A stretch of DNA of 64,000 nucleotides from Aerococcus urinae (GCF_001543175.1 NZ_CP014161.1:1550001-1614000), one strand, 5' to 3'. Counted from the first letter of the stretch, positions 8,225 through 21,359 are shown. Numbers and translations: made by a program. The notes: a model not told the origin generated them from the sequence alone.

Positions 8225-10048
8225 TTGGTGGCCAACCAACTGATCGAAAATAAACTGAAATTAGTTCCTAAAAAACCAGGTTGCTACATTATGAAGGACC
8301 GCAACCAACACATTATCTATATTGGAAAAGCCAAGAATCTCTTTAACCGGGTGCATTCCTACTTCCGCAGTCAGCATACCGGGAAAACCGCCCAATTAGT
8401 ATCAGAAATTGCTGACTTCGAAGTCATTATGACCAACACCAACAAGGAAAGCCTCTTGTTGGAAATTAATCTTATCAAAAAATACAAACCTCACTATAAC
8501 ATTATGCTCAAGTATGGGACCATGTATCCCTACCTGAAAATTACCAATGAAGAAGACCCCCAACTGATCATCACTTCTGACGTCAAAGAGGACGGGGGCA
8601 AATATTTTGGTCCTTATCCCAATGTCAATGCCGCGACCAGTACCCGGGACCTGCTCCAAAAAACCTATCCCTTAAGAAAATGTGGCAAGAATGAAAAACG
8701 CGCCTGCTTCTACTACCATCTGGGCCAATGCATTGGCTGCTGTGACCACGAAGTATCGGCCCAAGAATATGCCCAACAGATTAAGCGGATCACCCGCTTT
8801 TTGAATGGGGACGTCCAAACCATTAAAGAGGACCTTCAGAATAAAATGGCCCAAGCCTCAGAAAATATGCACTATGAGCGAGCCGCTGAATACCGCGACC
8901 AAATTAACTATATTGAGCAAACCGTTGAACCGCAAAATGTCATGAGTAAGCAATACAATAACCGCGACGTTTTTGCCTATTACTACAACCATGGTTGGAT
9001 CAGCATCCAAGTTTTCCTCCTGCGTCAATTTTCCATTATCAAACGGGATTCGGCCCTCTTCGCCTGCTATAACGATCCCGCAGAAGAATTGACCTCCTAT
9101 ATTGTTCAGTTCTACCAAGAGCAAAACCACACCCTACCTAAGGAAGTACTGGTACCGGAAAATATCGATACCCGGCTCTTGGGTGATGCTCTCGAAATCT
9201 CAGTAGTCACCCCTAAACGCGGGGATAAACGCCATATGCTCGACCTGGCTACCGAGAACGCCCAATTAGCCCATGAACAAAAATTCCGCTTATTAGAAAT
9301 GAATGAGAAGAAAACCCGGGGAGCTGTTGAAGAGCTTAGTGCCGCCTTAAATCTGCCCTATCTCAGACGGATGGAAAGCTTTGACTTTTCCAATATATCA
9401 GGGGTGGACAATGTTTGTGGAATGGTGGTCTATGAAGACGGCCGTCCCAATAAGAAGGCTTACCGCAAGTTCAAGATCAAGTCTTTCCAAGGGGCCAATG
9501 AATACCAAGCTACCCAAGAAGTCATCCGCCGCCGCTATAGCCGACTCTTAAAAGAAGGCAAGGACCTACCAGATATCGTTCTCATGGATGGGGGAAGTAT
9601 TGAAGTCAATGCCGCCCGGGATGTCTTAGTTAATGAACTGGGCCTCGACGACCTAGCAGTTGCTGGCATGGTCAAAGATGACAAGCACCGGACTTCCCAT
9701 TTAATCTATGGCGATGACCATGCCATTGTGCCCCTAGATCCCAAGTCCCAGGCCTTCCATTTGGTTCAGAGAATTCAAATCGAAGTCGACCGCTATGCCA
9801 AGACCTTCCACCGGCAAGTCCACCACAAGAATTCTTTCCAATCCCGTCTTGATAGTGTCAAAGGGGTGGGCCCTAAAACCCGGCGCAAGGTCCTCAGTCA
9901 CTTTAAAACCATTAAGGCCATCCGCCAGGCCGACCTGAGTGAAATCCAAGGATTGGGCATTCCTGAACAGGTGGCCGAGTCCATCCACCGGCTGGCTTGG
10001 GAAGGCCACAAGGGGTCGCCCTACTCAGACCAGGATAAAAGTTCTTAG
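8225..10048 (+). CDS. uvrC: Excinuclease ABC subunit C
   Basis: UvrC makes both incisions in nucleotide excision repair after UvrAB has located the lesion. The 607-residue protein has the N-terminal GIY-YIG nuclease (PGCYIMKD, IIYIGKAKNL), a UvrB-contacting UVR segment around residues 200-235, the RNase H-like endonuclease core (FDFSNISG, MVVYEDG, LMDGG) and C-terminal helix-hairpin-helix motifs (SVKGVGPKTRRK). AAGGAGA at 8212-8218 serves a TTG at 8225 or a GTG at 8228; neither can be excluded. It is alone in its transcript and converges on the DUF975 gene across a shared terminator. Confidence 0.96.
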   Translation: MVANQLIENKLKLVPKKPGCYIMKDRNQHIIYIGKAKNLFNRVHSYFRSQHTGKTAQLVSEIADFEVIMTNTNKESLLLEINLIKKYKPHYNIMLKYGTMYPYLKITNEEDPQLIITSDVKEDGGKYFGPYPNVNAATSTRDLLQKTYPLRKCGKNEKRACFYYHLGQCIGCCDHEVSAQEYAQQIKRITRFLNGDVQTIKEDLQNKMAQASENMHYERAAEYRDQINYIEQTVEPQNVMSKQYNNRDVFAYYYNHGWISIQVFLLRQFSIIKRDSALFACYNDPAEELTSYIVQFYQEQNHTLPKEVLVPENIDTRLLGDALEISVVTPKRGDKRHMLDLATENAQLAHEQKFRLLEMNEKKTRGAVEELSAALNLPYLRRMESFDFSNISGVDNVCGMVVYEDGRPNKKAYRKFKIKSFQGANEYQATQEVIRRRYSRLLKEGKDLPDIVLMDGGSIEVNAARDVLVNELGLDDLAVAGMVKDDKHRTSHLIYGDDHAIVPLDPKSQAFHLVQRIQIEVDRYAKTFHRQVHHKNSFQSRLDSVKGVGPKTRRKVLSHFKTIKAIRQADLSEIQGLGIPEQVAESIHRLAWEGHKGSPYSDQDKSS

Positions 10049-10075
10049 ACCTCTTTTATAGTTAATTGAACAGCA

Positions 10076-10110
10076 AAAAACGGAGTAAGCCTCAAGCTAC
10101 TCCGTTTTTC
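10076..10110. terminator. Bidirectional terminator between uvrC and the DUF975 gene
   Basis: Stem CGGAGTA (10081-10087) with TACTCCG (10098-10104), preceded by AAAAAA and followed by TTTTT, so it works on both strands. It separates the convergent uvrC and the barnase-barstar operon. Confidence 0.85.
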
Positions 10111-10123
10111 TTTACACTTTTTA

Positions 10124-12058
10124 CTACTTATCGGTTGACTCTTGGTCTTCTTCTTGGTCTGGAGTCAAAGGATCGCCATCGAGGAAATCCGATTGATTCA
10201 CAATCGATTTGTCATAACTGCTTTGCGCGCTGCGGTCAGCGGCGAGGAGGATATCGTCCTTATGCTTGGCTTGTTTAAAGTTAGTCTTCTTAGGGGTGTT
10301 GTAGCCATAAGGGTCATAAGGTTTCTTCTCAACGTCTTCATCCGCTGGGGCAGCTGTAGACTCCTCTGCAACAGTTTCCGCTGGGTCAGCCTTATCCACT
10401 GAATCTGGACGGTCTTCTGACGGGGTTGATTCTTCTAGGACTGGGAAGTCAAAAGCGCTTGTTTCTTCTTCCTCTGGACTGGTCTCAACTTGGTCACTTT
10501 CTGTCACTTCAAACTCTTTATCTCGCGGCTTTTCCACTTGCTCTGGAGCGATTTCCTCTTTAGTAGAACTTGCTTCAGGCTGACTATAGTCTTCAGCCAG
10601 GTCAAAGATATCCGAAGCGGGCAGAACTTCTTCCTGTTGACTATCATCGAGGACATAGCCTGGATCAGCATAGTCATAGGCCCCTTCATCTGGTTTATCG
10701 GACTTATGATCCATTTGAGAATCAGAAGAAACAGGCTCATCTTGACTGCCAGCAGGTGCCATCACCATAATCTCATCATCGCCCGCTTGACTTTCTAAAG
10801 AAGCGGGGTCAAGAGCAGGACTCTCATTTTCTGGATAAGTGGCTTGGGTTTGACTATCTGTCTCTTCACCACCTGCCTTAAAATCATCTTGGTCTGGGCC
10901 ATAGGTTTCTCTAAAGGCCGCTTCGGAAAGATAGTCGTCACTAGAAGAGGCAGAGCCATCTAGGGCATTTAATTCAGAAGCATCGATGGCCATAGTATCT
11001 GCCGTAAATTGAGGCCGGTCTTCTGTATGGTAGAAGTCAGCAATATTATCGCTGGCTTCAGCGCCAAAACCAGGGAAATGGTCATTGAGGTAGAGAGCGT
11101 ATTGCTTGGTTTGTTCCCGGTAAAAGACCGCTTGAACCACCATGAACTTAATCAAATTACCAAACAAGAATAAGATCACCAGGGCTCCCAGGCCTAATTG
11201 GGCCCAGAAATAATAGTCGGCTTGGGGGAAGGCTGTTCTAAAGTAAGCCATCAAGAGACTCACCAGTCCACCAATAATCAGGGGCGTAAAAACATAGCCT
11301 AGACCCATCTTGAAGAGGCGCCATTTATTCCCCCGCATCAACTGCCAGCTCATTCTCAAAGACCGGAAAACCCCAGTTTCTTCATTATCGTAAGTTGGGA
11401 ACATAATAAAGTTAAAACCATAGTAGAGCCAGCTGGTCAAGAGGGCAAGTAAAAACAGTAATAATAGCGCAATCAATAGATAGAGCACATGGACGACGAT
11501 TCCAGTCACCTGGCCAATGGCTGCCCGAGCGGTGGAAAGGACGACCACATAATAGAAGAATAAAATTGTGGCTAAAACTAAATAAAAAACAAAGGTAGAG
11601 AACCAACGCACAATAGCCGCCAAGAAATTTGTAATATAGTGGCGGATAGGCCGATGAGTAAAGGCTGACCATACCCGGCCAATATGATGGTTTCCTCCAT
11701 CAACCATTTCGAGTAAGGACCAAGGAGTGCCAAAGACCCATACTTGAACCATGAAAAAGCTGATTAAGAAGGTCACCAATAGGGTGATTCCTAAGGCGAT
11801 GGGATCGGTACTTTGTCCGACTTGGTTAATTATTTCACCAATCAAACCCGGCGTATCTAAAAATACCCGGTTGATCGAAAAAGATTGGACACTAAGGGGT
11901 TGCAACCAATTGGCTAAAAAGGCCAAGAGGCTGGTAAAAGCAAAAGTGATGACTAGATTCAGTAAAAACATCCCGGTTAAAGATAAGCGATTGCCAGAAA
12001 TGGCTGACTTAGCCTTATCTTTAAGCTCGCGGTTGCTTTGATTAAGTTTCAGCTGCAT
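10124..12058 (-). CDS. DUF975 polytopic membrane protein with long acidic C-terminal tail
   Basis: The N-terminal ~320 residues carry about six membrane helices and match the DUF975 pattern (LKDKAKSAISGNRL at the start; the NEETGVFRSLRMSWQLMRGNKWRLF segment region near residues 225-250). The remaining ~320 residues are rich in Asp, Glu, Ser and Pro with almost no hydrophobic stretches, so probably a disordered cytoplasmic tail, much longer than in usual DUF975 proteins. The biochemical function of the family is unknown. It is last in the barnase-barstar-SatD-like operon, 21 bases after the preceding gene, with an AAGGAGG ribosome binding site. Confidence 0.75.
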   Translation of the reverse strand: MQLKLNQSNRELKDKAKSAISGNRLSLTGMFLLNLVITFAFTSLLAFLANWLQPLSVQSFSINRVFLDTPGLIGEIINQVGQSTDPIALGITLLVTFLISFFMVQVWVFGTPWSLLEMVDGGNHHIGRVWSAFTHRPIRHYITNFLAAIVRWFSTFVFYLVLATILFFYYVVVLSTARAAIGQVTGIVVHVLYLLIALLLLFLLALLTSWLYYGFNFIMFPTYDNEETGVFRSLRMSWQLMRGNKWRLFKMGLGYVFTPLIIGGLVSLLMAYFRTAFPQADYYFWAQLGLGALVILFLFGNLIKFMVVQAVFYREQTKQYALYLNDHFPGFGAEASDNIADFYHTEDRPQFTADTMAIDASELNALDGSASSSDDYLSEAAFRETYGPDQDDFKAGGEETDSQTQATYPENESPALDPASLESQAGDDEIMVMAPAGSQDEPVSSDSQMDHKSDKPDEGAYDYADPGYVLDDSQQEEVLPASDIFDLAEDYSQPEASSTKEEIAPEQVEKPRDKEFEVTESDQVETSPEEEETSAFDFPVLEESTPSEDRPDSVDKADPAETVAEESTAAPADEDVEKKPYDPYGYNTPKKTNFKQAKHKDDILLAADRSAQSSYDKSIVNQSDFLDGDPLTPDQEEDQESTDK

Positions 12059-12079
12059 GTATATCCTCCTTATGACTCC

Positions 12080-12916
12080 TTAAACACTAAGAGCATTTTC
12101 TTCACGTTCCAATTGTAAAACAATGGCTCCTGCATAATTACGTTCAGCGGCAAAGCGTCCTGACTTTAAATGATAATCCACGTTTTGTCGGCTAGTTTGG
12201 TTCATCTTGGCTATGGCACTAGCATAGCCCTTTTCATAGAGACCAGTCACATAAAAATGGTCACTCTGTATTTTAGCATGTAAATCAACAATTTTTAAGG
12301 GCTTTCGCGCTTGAAAGTCAATAGTTTGATAGTCCTGTAACTTCTCCTCCATGGCATAGACCGGCATTTTTAAGATTTCCAAGGCTTCGATCTCTTGAAA
12401 AGGCCATTCACTGGTCATGGCATAGGCGGTATACAGAGGGAATTGGAGTTCATAGGACAGTCGCAGGGCTCTTTGGATCTCAGACTGTTCTTTGATGATC
12501 TCTTGCCAGGCCAAAAGCAGCATATTGGTCAGCTGGTCCTCTAAATAATTAGCGTTATAGAGTAGGACCCCTTCTCCCAAGGACTGGGCCTCCAAGAGGG
12601 CTTGACTCGCATAGTGGTAGGCCGGACTGGCGACTAGTCCCGCTTGCGAATCAAGGCTACCATAAGCGATGCTGGCATTGACCTGAATCGGATACATAAG
12701 CTGGTCGAGCAAGCGGTAGGCTAAGAAGGCCGATGCCGTATGGTTAAAGGTTAAGAGCCATTGCTCTTCACTTAGAGCATAGGGCGAATCCAAACGATCT
12801 GGGGTAAAAATTTGGCTCACAATCCCAATCCCCCGCTCTAATAATAAGTGTAAATCGGCCTTGTCTAAGTCAGGGTAATGACCAGCAATATAAAGTAAAG
12901 TCTTCCTGGCTGTCAC
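12080..12916 (-). CDS. SatD-like protein
   Basis: A 278-residue protein resembling the SatD family. The part around YPIQVNASIAYGSLDS and ASPAYHYASQAL corresponds to the family's YPVKIRFGIGVGEI-like and DGPAYYKAR-like segments, and the C terminus (ASAIAKMNQTSRQNVDYHLK) looks like the family's helix-turn-helix. The canonical GDEFQG stretch is replaced by a non-acidic LLTFNHTASAFL, so it is a divergent member. SatD proteins are linked to acid tolerance and secretion in streptococci; the molecular role is not known. The start is a GTG preceded by AAGGA. It lies 14 bases after barstar in the same operon. Confidence 0.5.
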   Translation of the reverse strand: MTARKTLLYIAGHYPDLDKADLHLLLERGIGIVSQIFTPDRLDSPYALSEEQWLLTFNHTASAFLAYRLLDQLMYPIQVNASIAYGSLDSQAGLVASPAYHYASQALLEAQSLGEGVLLYNANYLEDQLTNMLLLAWQEIIKEQSEIQRALRLSYELQFPLYTAYAMTSEWPFQEIEALEILKMPVYAMEEKLQDYQTIDFQARKPLKIVDLHAKIQSDHFYVTGLYEKGYASAIAKMNQTSRQNVDYHLKSGRFAAERNYAGAIVLQLEREENALSV

Positions 12917-12930
12917 ATGACTCTTCCTTT

Positions 12931-13275
12931 CTAGTCAATAATTTCAAGCTGGGGGTTAACCGCCCCGGCTGCCTTAATCATAGTAAAAAAAGGCTCAGCC
13001 TTACTTGCCAAATTGCTTCTTAAGTCAACGGGGTGCTTCAAGATAAGCTTGAGAGGTTTAGAATTGGCGGTCAAAACATCATATAGAGCGTCCAAGTTAC
13101 CGGCAAAAGTCACGCTCTTATCCATCCCCTGGGCAAAGGCCCGATAGAGATCCTGGCTGTCCTTGATCAAGCGACCGTCAAGAATCACTTGATAGGCCCG
13201 GGGGTTGTTGTTCACCTGGCCATGGTAGCGGTTAGGAGATGGCTGTGTTTTCCTAGTCTTATTTTTTCCGTTCAT
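12931..13275 (-). CDS. Barstar-family ribonuclease inhibitor
   Basis: Barstar plugs the active site of barnase in the cytoplasm. After a ~25-residue basic extension, the 114-residue protein shows the barstar fold signature: VILDGRLIKDSQDLYRAFAQ, then FAGNLDALYDVL, where Asp62 and Asp66 correspond to barstar Asp35 and Asp39 that contact the ribonuclease active site. The usual Trp38 is Tyr65. It starts 11 bases after the barnase-like gene, so inhibitor and nuclease are co-transcribed. The ribosome binding site GAGGTGAAGG is strong, which would favour inhibitor supply. Confidence 0.88.
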   Translation of the reverse strand: MNGKNKTRKTQPSPNRYHGQVNNNPRAYQVILDGRLIKDSQDLYRAFAQGMDKSVTFAGNLDALYDVLTANSKPLKLILKHPVDLRSNLASKAEPFFTMIKAAGAVNPQLEIID

Positions 13276-13286
13276 TGTCCTTCACC

Positions 13287-13736
13287 TCAATACAACTGTT
13301 TAAAGCTTTGGTAATGGTCATCCGTATAGTAGATGTCGCCAGATGAGGAATATACCAGGCGGTCATCACCCCGATAGCCCCCATAGTAGTTGACATCAGC
13401 TTCCCGGTAGGTCTCATCAGCCGGTAACTTCTTTTCAAAGTTACCAAAATGATCGCCACCAATGGTTTTCTTATCGGTCACTTCCCATAAATTGCCCTTA
13501 TCACTTTCCCATCCAGCCACCTGGGCTTCTTTTTTAGTGATATAATTTGGCGGAAGTTCCTGGTAGGCATTGAGATAGGCACTAACCTCTTCATCAGAGC
13601 GATAAACCTGACCATACTCCACCTGGTTTTCTACCTGCTGATGGGAGACTTGATCCAGAACTTGGTCCAAGCCTTGGCAACCCGCTAGGCAAAAGACTAA
13701 AACTCCCGTTAAGAGAAAAGTTAAAAACCGCTTCAT
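13287..13736 (-). CDS. Barnase-type ribonuclease anchored as a lipoprotein
   Basis: A 149-residue guanyl-specific ribonuclease homologue. Residues 1-20 form a lipoprotein signal ending in LAGC, so the mature protein should be lipid-anchored at Cys20 on the outer membrane face. From residue ~49 it aligns with barnase. Lys68 matches barnase Lys27, Glu112 the general base Glu73, Arg122 and Arg126 match Arg83 and Arg87, and His141 the general acid His102 (in DDHYQSF). NYITKKEAQ, GWESDKGNL and YREADVNY are near-identical family segments. All catalytic residues are present, so it should be active. The ATG at 13736 follows AGGTGA; an upstream in-frame GTG lies within that site. It heads an operon with barstar. 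Confidence 0.93.
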   Translation of the reverse strand: MKRFLTFLLTGVLVFCLAGCQGLDQVLDQVSHQQVENQVEYGQVYRSDEEVSAYLNAYQELPPNYITKKEAQVAGWESDKGNLWEVTDKKTIGGDHFGNFEKKLPADETYREADVNYYGGYRGDDRLVYSSSGDIYYTDDHYQSFKQLY

Positions 13737-13765
13737 TGCTATAATCACCTACTTCATTTTTCTCT

Positions 13766-13774
13766 ATTATAGCA
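13766..13774 (-). promoter_or_regulatory. Extended -10 promoter of the barnase-barstar operon
   Basis: On the minus strand TGCTATAAT lies about 30 bases before the barnase ATG. No strong -35 is seen. This is the only promoter-like signal before the four-gene operon. Confidence 0.6.
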
Positions 13775-13786
13775 AAAGCCTAGCTA

Positions 13787-13826
13787 AAAGAAAAAAGGTG
13801 CCCAGTCCAGTATTGACACCTTTTCG
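13787..13826 (-). terminator. Terminator of the thioredoxin-like gene
   Basis: Stem AAAAGGTG / CACCTTTT (13793-13800 and 13817-13824) followed on the minus strand by a T-rich run. It separates the thioredoxin-like gene from the barnase promoter. Confidence 0.75.
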
Positions 13827-13865
13827 ATAAACATGCTCGTATTTTATTTTTTCGCTAGTGAGAAA

Positions 13866-14240
13866 TTATTGAGCGATTTTCTCTCTAATGCTTTCGATTG
13901 AATCTGAGGAATCAACACCTAGGTTTTCTAAGCGTTTTTCCCCACCGATACGCACTAGGGCAGGCACTGTTGCCACTTGGGCTTGTTCTCTAAATTCTTG
14001 AATGGCAACACTTTCCGCGGTGGCGGTTGAATCCAAGTAAGCAATCTCCAAATCATCGCTTTCAATGATTTCAATTAATTTAGGTAGGAACTTGCGGCAA
14101 TAAGGACAAGTTGGCCGCCCCACGAAAACTAAGGATTCTTCCTTACTATCTAGATTAGAAAGCAGGTCTTTGGCGTTCACCCGGTTTAATTTTTCAACAG
14201 CTTCATTAAATTCACTTTCACTATAAGCCATATTTTCCAC
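13866..14240 (-). CDS. Thioredoxin-like protein with CPYC motif
   Basis: A 124-residue thioredoxin-fold protein with the redox motif CPYC at 45-48 in the context FVGRPTCPYCRKFLP, and the cis-Pro segment VATVPALVR near residue 94. The N-terminal helix-rich segment and overall look fit the bacteriocin-transport accessory (PedC/BrcD-like) thioredoxin family, here without any bacteriocin genes nearby. No signal peptide, so cytoplasmic disulfide exchange is expected. The start is a GTG at 14240 preceded by AAAGGA; an ATG at 14231 is an alternative. It is probably monocistronic, between its own terminator and a divergent glycosyltransferase gene. Confidence 0.8.
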   Translation of the reverse strand: MENMAYSESEFNEAVEKLNRVNAKDLLSNLDSKEESLVFVGRPTCPYCRKFLPKLIEIIESDDLEIAYLDSTATAESVAIQEFREQAQVATVPALVRIGGEKRLENLGVDSSDSIESIREKIAQ

Positions 14241-14373
14241 AACCTTTCCTTTCTATAATAACTTAAATTTCATAAAAATTAAAATAAATGAATTATAAAA
14301 GTCCTGACTTTTGCTATACTCAAGGGTGTAAGCACGAGAATCAGACTTGTAAAGTAAACATGAGGTGACCCCA

Positions 14374-15318
14374 TTGAAGTCAATTTCTATTATTATCCCT
14401 TGCTACAATGAAGCCGACAACATCCGTCCCTATTACCAGGCCATGTTAGAGACCATGGCTCACTTTCCTGACCAATTGGACTGGCAGCTCCTCTTTATTG
14501 ATGACGGATCCACAGACCAGACACTCCAACAAATCAAGGTTCTAAGCCAAACAGATTCGCGGCTGACTTACCTAGCTTTTTCTAGGAACTTCGGCAAGGA
14601 AGCGGGCATCTATGCTGGTTTACAACACAGCCATGGAGACTATGTTGTGATTATGGACGTCGACCTCCAAGACCCGCCTGAATTATTGGTCCCCATGTAC
14701 CAAAAACTCAAAGAAGAAGACTATGACTGTGTGGTGACTCGCCGTCAAGACCGGCAAGGAGAATCTTGGTTTCGCTCCCAGTGTGCCCGTCTCTTTTACT
14801 GGCTGATTAACCAATTATCCCACACGCCTATTCGCAGCGGGGAAAGAGACTACCGCATGATGACTCGGCAAATGGTCGATAGTGTCCTCAAAGTCAGTGA
14901 AGTCAACCGTTTCTCTAAGGGGATCTTTAATTGGGTCGGCTACCAAAAGACCTATATCGATTTTCCCAACCACCAACGCCAATTTGGCCACAGCCATTTT
15001 AGCTTTTGGAATCTCTTGGTATATTCCTTAGAGGGGATTATTTCCTTTTCACAAATTCCCCTCAATATCATCGCTATCCTAGGACTGATTGTCTTTATTG
15101 TAGCTATTGGATTAGCGGCCTTCTTTATGATCCGTACCCTGCTCTTTGGTAATCCCACCTCGGGCTGGACATCAACCATTGTTATTATTTTACTCATGGG
15201 CGGTTTACAAATGCTTTCCCTAGGTATCGTGGGTAAATATATTGGCAAGACCTTTCTAGAAAGTAAAAGGCGTCCCCTTTACCTGGTTAAGGAAAGTAAC
15301 CTTGAAGAGGACGACTAA
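14374..15318 (+). CDS. GtrB-type bactoprenol glycosyltransferase (GT2)
   Basis: Transfers a sugar from a nucleotide donor to undecaprenyl phosphate on the inner membrane face, usually for glycosylation of cell wall polymers. The 314-residue protein has the GT2 core IIIPCYNEADNI (7-18), LFIDDGSTD, the DXD motif MDVDLQDPP (Asp95, Asp97), and two C-terminal membrane helices (about 220-250 and 258-285). This layout is that of GtrB/CsbB/YkoT proteins. I chose the TTG at 14374 because AGGTGA lies five bases upstream; an in-frame GTG at 14365 overlaps that site. No flippase or acceptor-modifying GT-C gene is adjacent, so the target is unknown. Confidence 0.88.
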   Translation: MKSISIIIPCYNEADNIRPYYQAMLETMAHFPDQLDWQLLFIDDGSTDQTLQQIKVLSQTDSRLTYLAFSRNFGKEAGIYAGLQHSHGDYVVIMDVDLQDPPELLVPMYQKLKEEDYDCVVTRRQDRQGESWFRSQCARLFYWLINQLSHTPIRSGERDYRMMTRQMVDSVLKVSEVNRFSKGIFNWVGYQKTYIDFPNHQRQFGHSHFSFWNLLVYSLEGIISFSQIPLNIIAILGLIVFIVAIGLAAFFMIRTLLFGNPTSGWTSTIVIILLMGGLQMLSLGIVGKYIGKTFLESKRRPLYLVKESNLEEDD

Positions 15319-15342
15319 TAAAAAAACTTTTTGCTGAGGGAC

Positions 15343-15885
15343 TTATTCAGACAAGCCAGCAGATCCATAAAAATAGTCCAGGGCTGCCTCCCAGCTATCC
15401 AGCCGGTCGGGATAATTTTCCGTCAAGTTATGGGGTGCTGAAAAGAGCAGCCCCTTACCATTAAAACCTTGAAAATGACGACTATTATCATCAATCAAAT
15501 AATCAGCCCCCAAAATCGACTTTTGCCCACAGAAGACATAGTGACTATCGGGGATAAAGTCAAAATGCTGGGCTAACCACTCATACTTAGCGGTAAAAGA
15601 AGTCGGAAACTCCATTGCAGCCGTAGTAATAAAGACTTCATAGTCCTGACTGAGTTGCCAAAGGGCCTCTTGTGCCCCCTCAATGATCCCAAGATCAGCA
15701 AAATAATTAGGATCAGCCACCATATCATGGAGTGCTTTTTGGTACTGGGGAAATAATTGATCCAAGTTCTTCCCAAGGAGGTCTTCTTTTTTAATTTGAA
15801 AATCATAGTTTTCATTAAACAAACGAATTTGCTTGGCTAAAAAATCAGCAATCACTTCGTCCATATCTACAGCAATTTTTTGCAT
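15343..15885 (-). CDS. 5'(3')-deoxyribonucleotidase, NT5C-type HAD hydrolase
   Basis: A 180-residue HAD-superfamily phosphatase. It begins MQKIAVDMDEVIADF, where Asp7 and Asp9 are the nucleophile and general acid. ITTAAM holds the motif II threonine, and YLIDDNSRHFQGF holds the motif IV acidic pair. This pattern is that of the cytosolic deoxyribonucleotidase type C group, which dephosphorylates dUMP/dTMP-like nucleotides; actual substrate is inferred. The ATG at 15885 lies nine bases after AAAGGG; a TTG at 15894 is also in frame. It converges on the glycosyltransferase with only 24 bases between them and no terminator there. Confidence 0.85.
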   Translation of the reverse strand: MQKIAVDMDEVIADFLAKQIRLFNENYDFQIKKEDLLGKNLDQLFPQYQKALHDMVADPNYFADLGIIEGAQEALWQLSQDYEVFITTAAMEFPTSFTAKYEWLAQHFDFIPDSHYVFCGQKSILGADYLIDDNSRHFQGFNGKGLLFSAPHNLTENYPDRLDSWEAALDYFYGSAGLSE

Positions 15886-15965
15886 AGGCGTCAACCCTTT
15901 CTTAGCTGTGCATTCAAAAATATTACTTCTCTCTAGCTCCTTAATGCTAGGTCGAGACAGTTACC

Positions 15966-16012
15966 ACCAGCAAGCAAGTCTTATTCACTAGACCTGTTCT
16001 TGCTGGTTTTTA
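15966..16012 (+). terminator. Strong plus-strand terminator with no adjacent plus-strand gene
   Basis: ACCAGCAAG (15966-15974) pairs with CTTGCTGGT (15999-16007) around an inner CAAGTCT/AGACCTG stem, followed by TTTTATTATATTTTT on the plus strand. The nearest plus-strand gene upstream is the glycosyltransferase ending at 15318, with no terminator between, so this may end a transcript that runs antisense through the deoxyribonucleotidase gene. Confidence 0.7.
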
Positions 16013-16110
16013 TTATATTTTTACTGCCTTATAAGCAATTTCTCCCTAGTTTAACCAATTCTATGATCTATTAAAACACAGAGCCTTAAGCTATTCCAAA
16101 AGAAAAACAC

Positions 16111-16138
16111 AAAAAAAGCCATTCTTATTGGAATGACT
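16111..16138 (-). terminator. rRNA operon terminator
   Basis: AGCCATTC (16117-16124) pairs with GAATGACT (16131-16138) and on the minus strand is followed by TTTTTTT. It lies just past the 5S gene and ends the rRNA operon. Confidence 0.8.
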
Positions 16139-16145
16139 CTTTATT

Positions 16146-16262
16146 AGCACGGCAACGTCCTAGTCTCACAGGGGGCAACCCCCAACTACATTCGGCGCTA
16201 AGAAGCTTAACTGCTGTGTTCGGGATGGATACAGGTGGGTCCTTCTTGCCATCGTCACCGTA
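16146..16262 (-). rRNA. rrf: 5S ribosomal RNA
   Basis: The minus strand shows CCGAACACAGCAGTTAAGCT, AGCGCCGAATGTAGTTGGGG and CCCCCTGTGAGACTAGGACG, the conserved 5S core, with complementary ends (TACGGTGACG near 16260 and GCCGTGC near 16147). About 117 nt. It follows the 23S gene by ~80 bases. Exact ends are estimated. Confidence 0.95.
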
Positions 16263-16340
16263 CAATTTATTTTTTTGAGCTTGTTCGCTCAAAACTGAAT
16301 CTATCATAATCCCCTTAAACCTTCATACAACCTTATCCTT

Positions 16341-21003
<4,663 letters not shown>

Positions 21004-21177
21004 AATCATGAGCGTTGATAGCTCATTTGTTTGCTGACTAGTTATAGTCTGGTCTAGACTTATTGTTTGAATTGTTGGTTCATCAACAAAATGTTGATGC
21101 CCTACACATTTGGTTCGTCTTCTTTGTTCAGTTTTCAAAGGTCTAATCTTACTGCCTTCTGTGACAGCGACTTAATT

Positions 21178-21207
21178 AGTATACCATAGCTTTTGAATGT
21201 TTGTCAA
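21178..21207 (-). promoter_or_regulatory. rRNA promoter P3 (proximal)
   Basis: Minus strand TTGACA, 18-base spacer ending TGG, TATACT. It lies ~175 bases upstream of 16S. The leader between it and 16S has no gene. Confidence 0.75.
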
Positions 21208-21273
21208 CAACTTTTTTGAAAAAAATTTTTTATTTCAATTTTTTTGTTGGCAAATCTCTCAGCCAGGAACTAT

Positions 21274-21303
21274 ATTATATAATCATTCAGAAGATTTTGT
21301 CAA
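21274..21303 (-). promoter_or_regulatory. rRNA promoter P2 (middle)
   Basis: Minus strand TTGACA, 18-base spacer, TATAAT: both hexamers match consensus. It sits 96 bases upstream of P3, with A/T-rich DNA between that could act as an UP element. Confidence 0.75.
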
Positions 21304-21359
21304 TAACTTTCTGAAATATTTTTTTGCTGGGGAGCTATTCGCTCTCAAGCAACTCTAAT

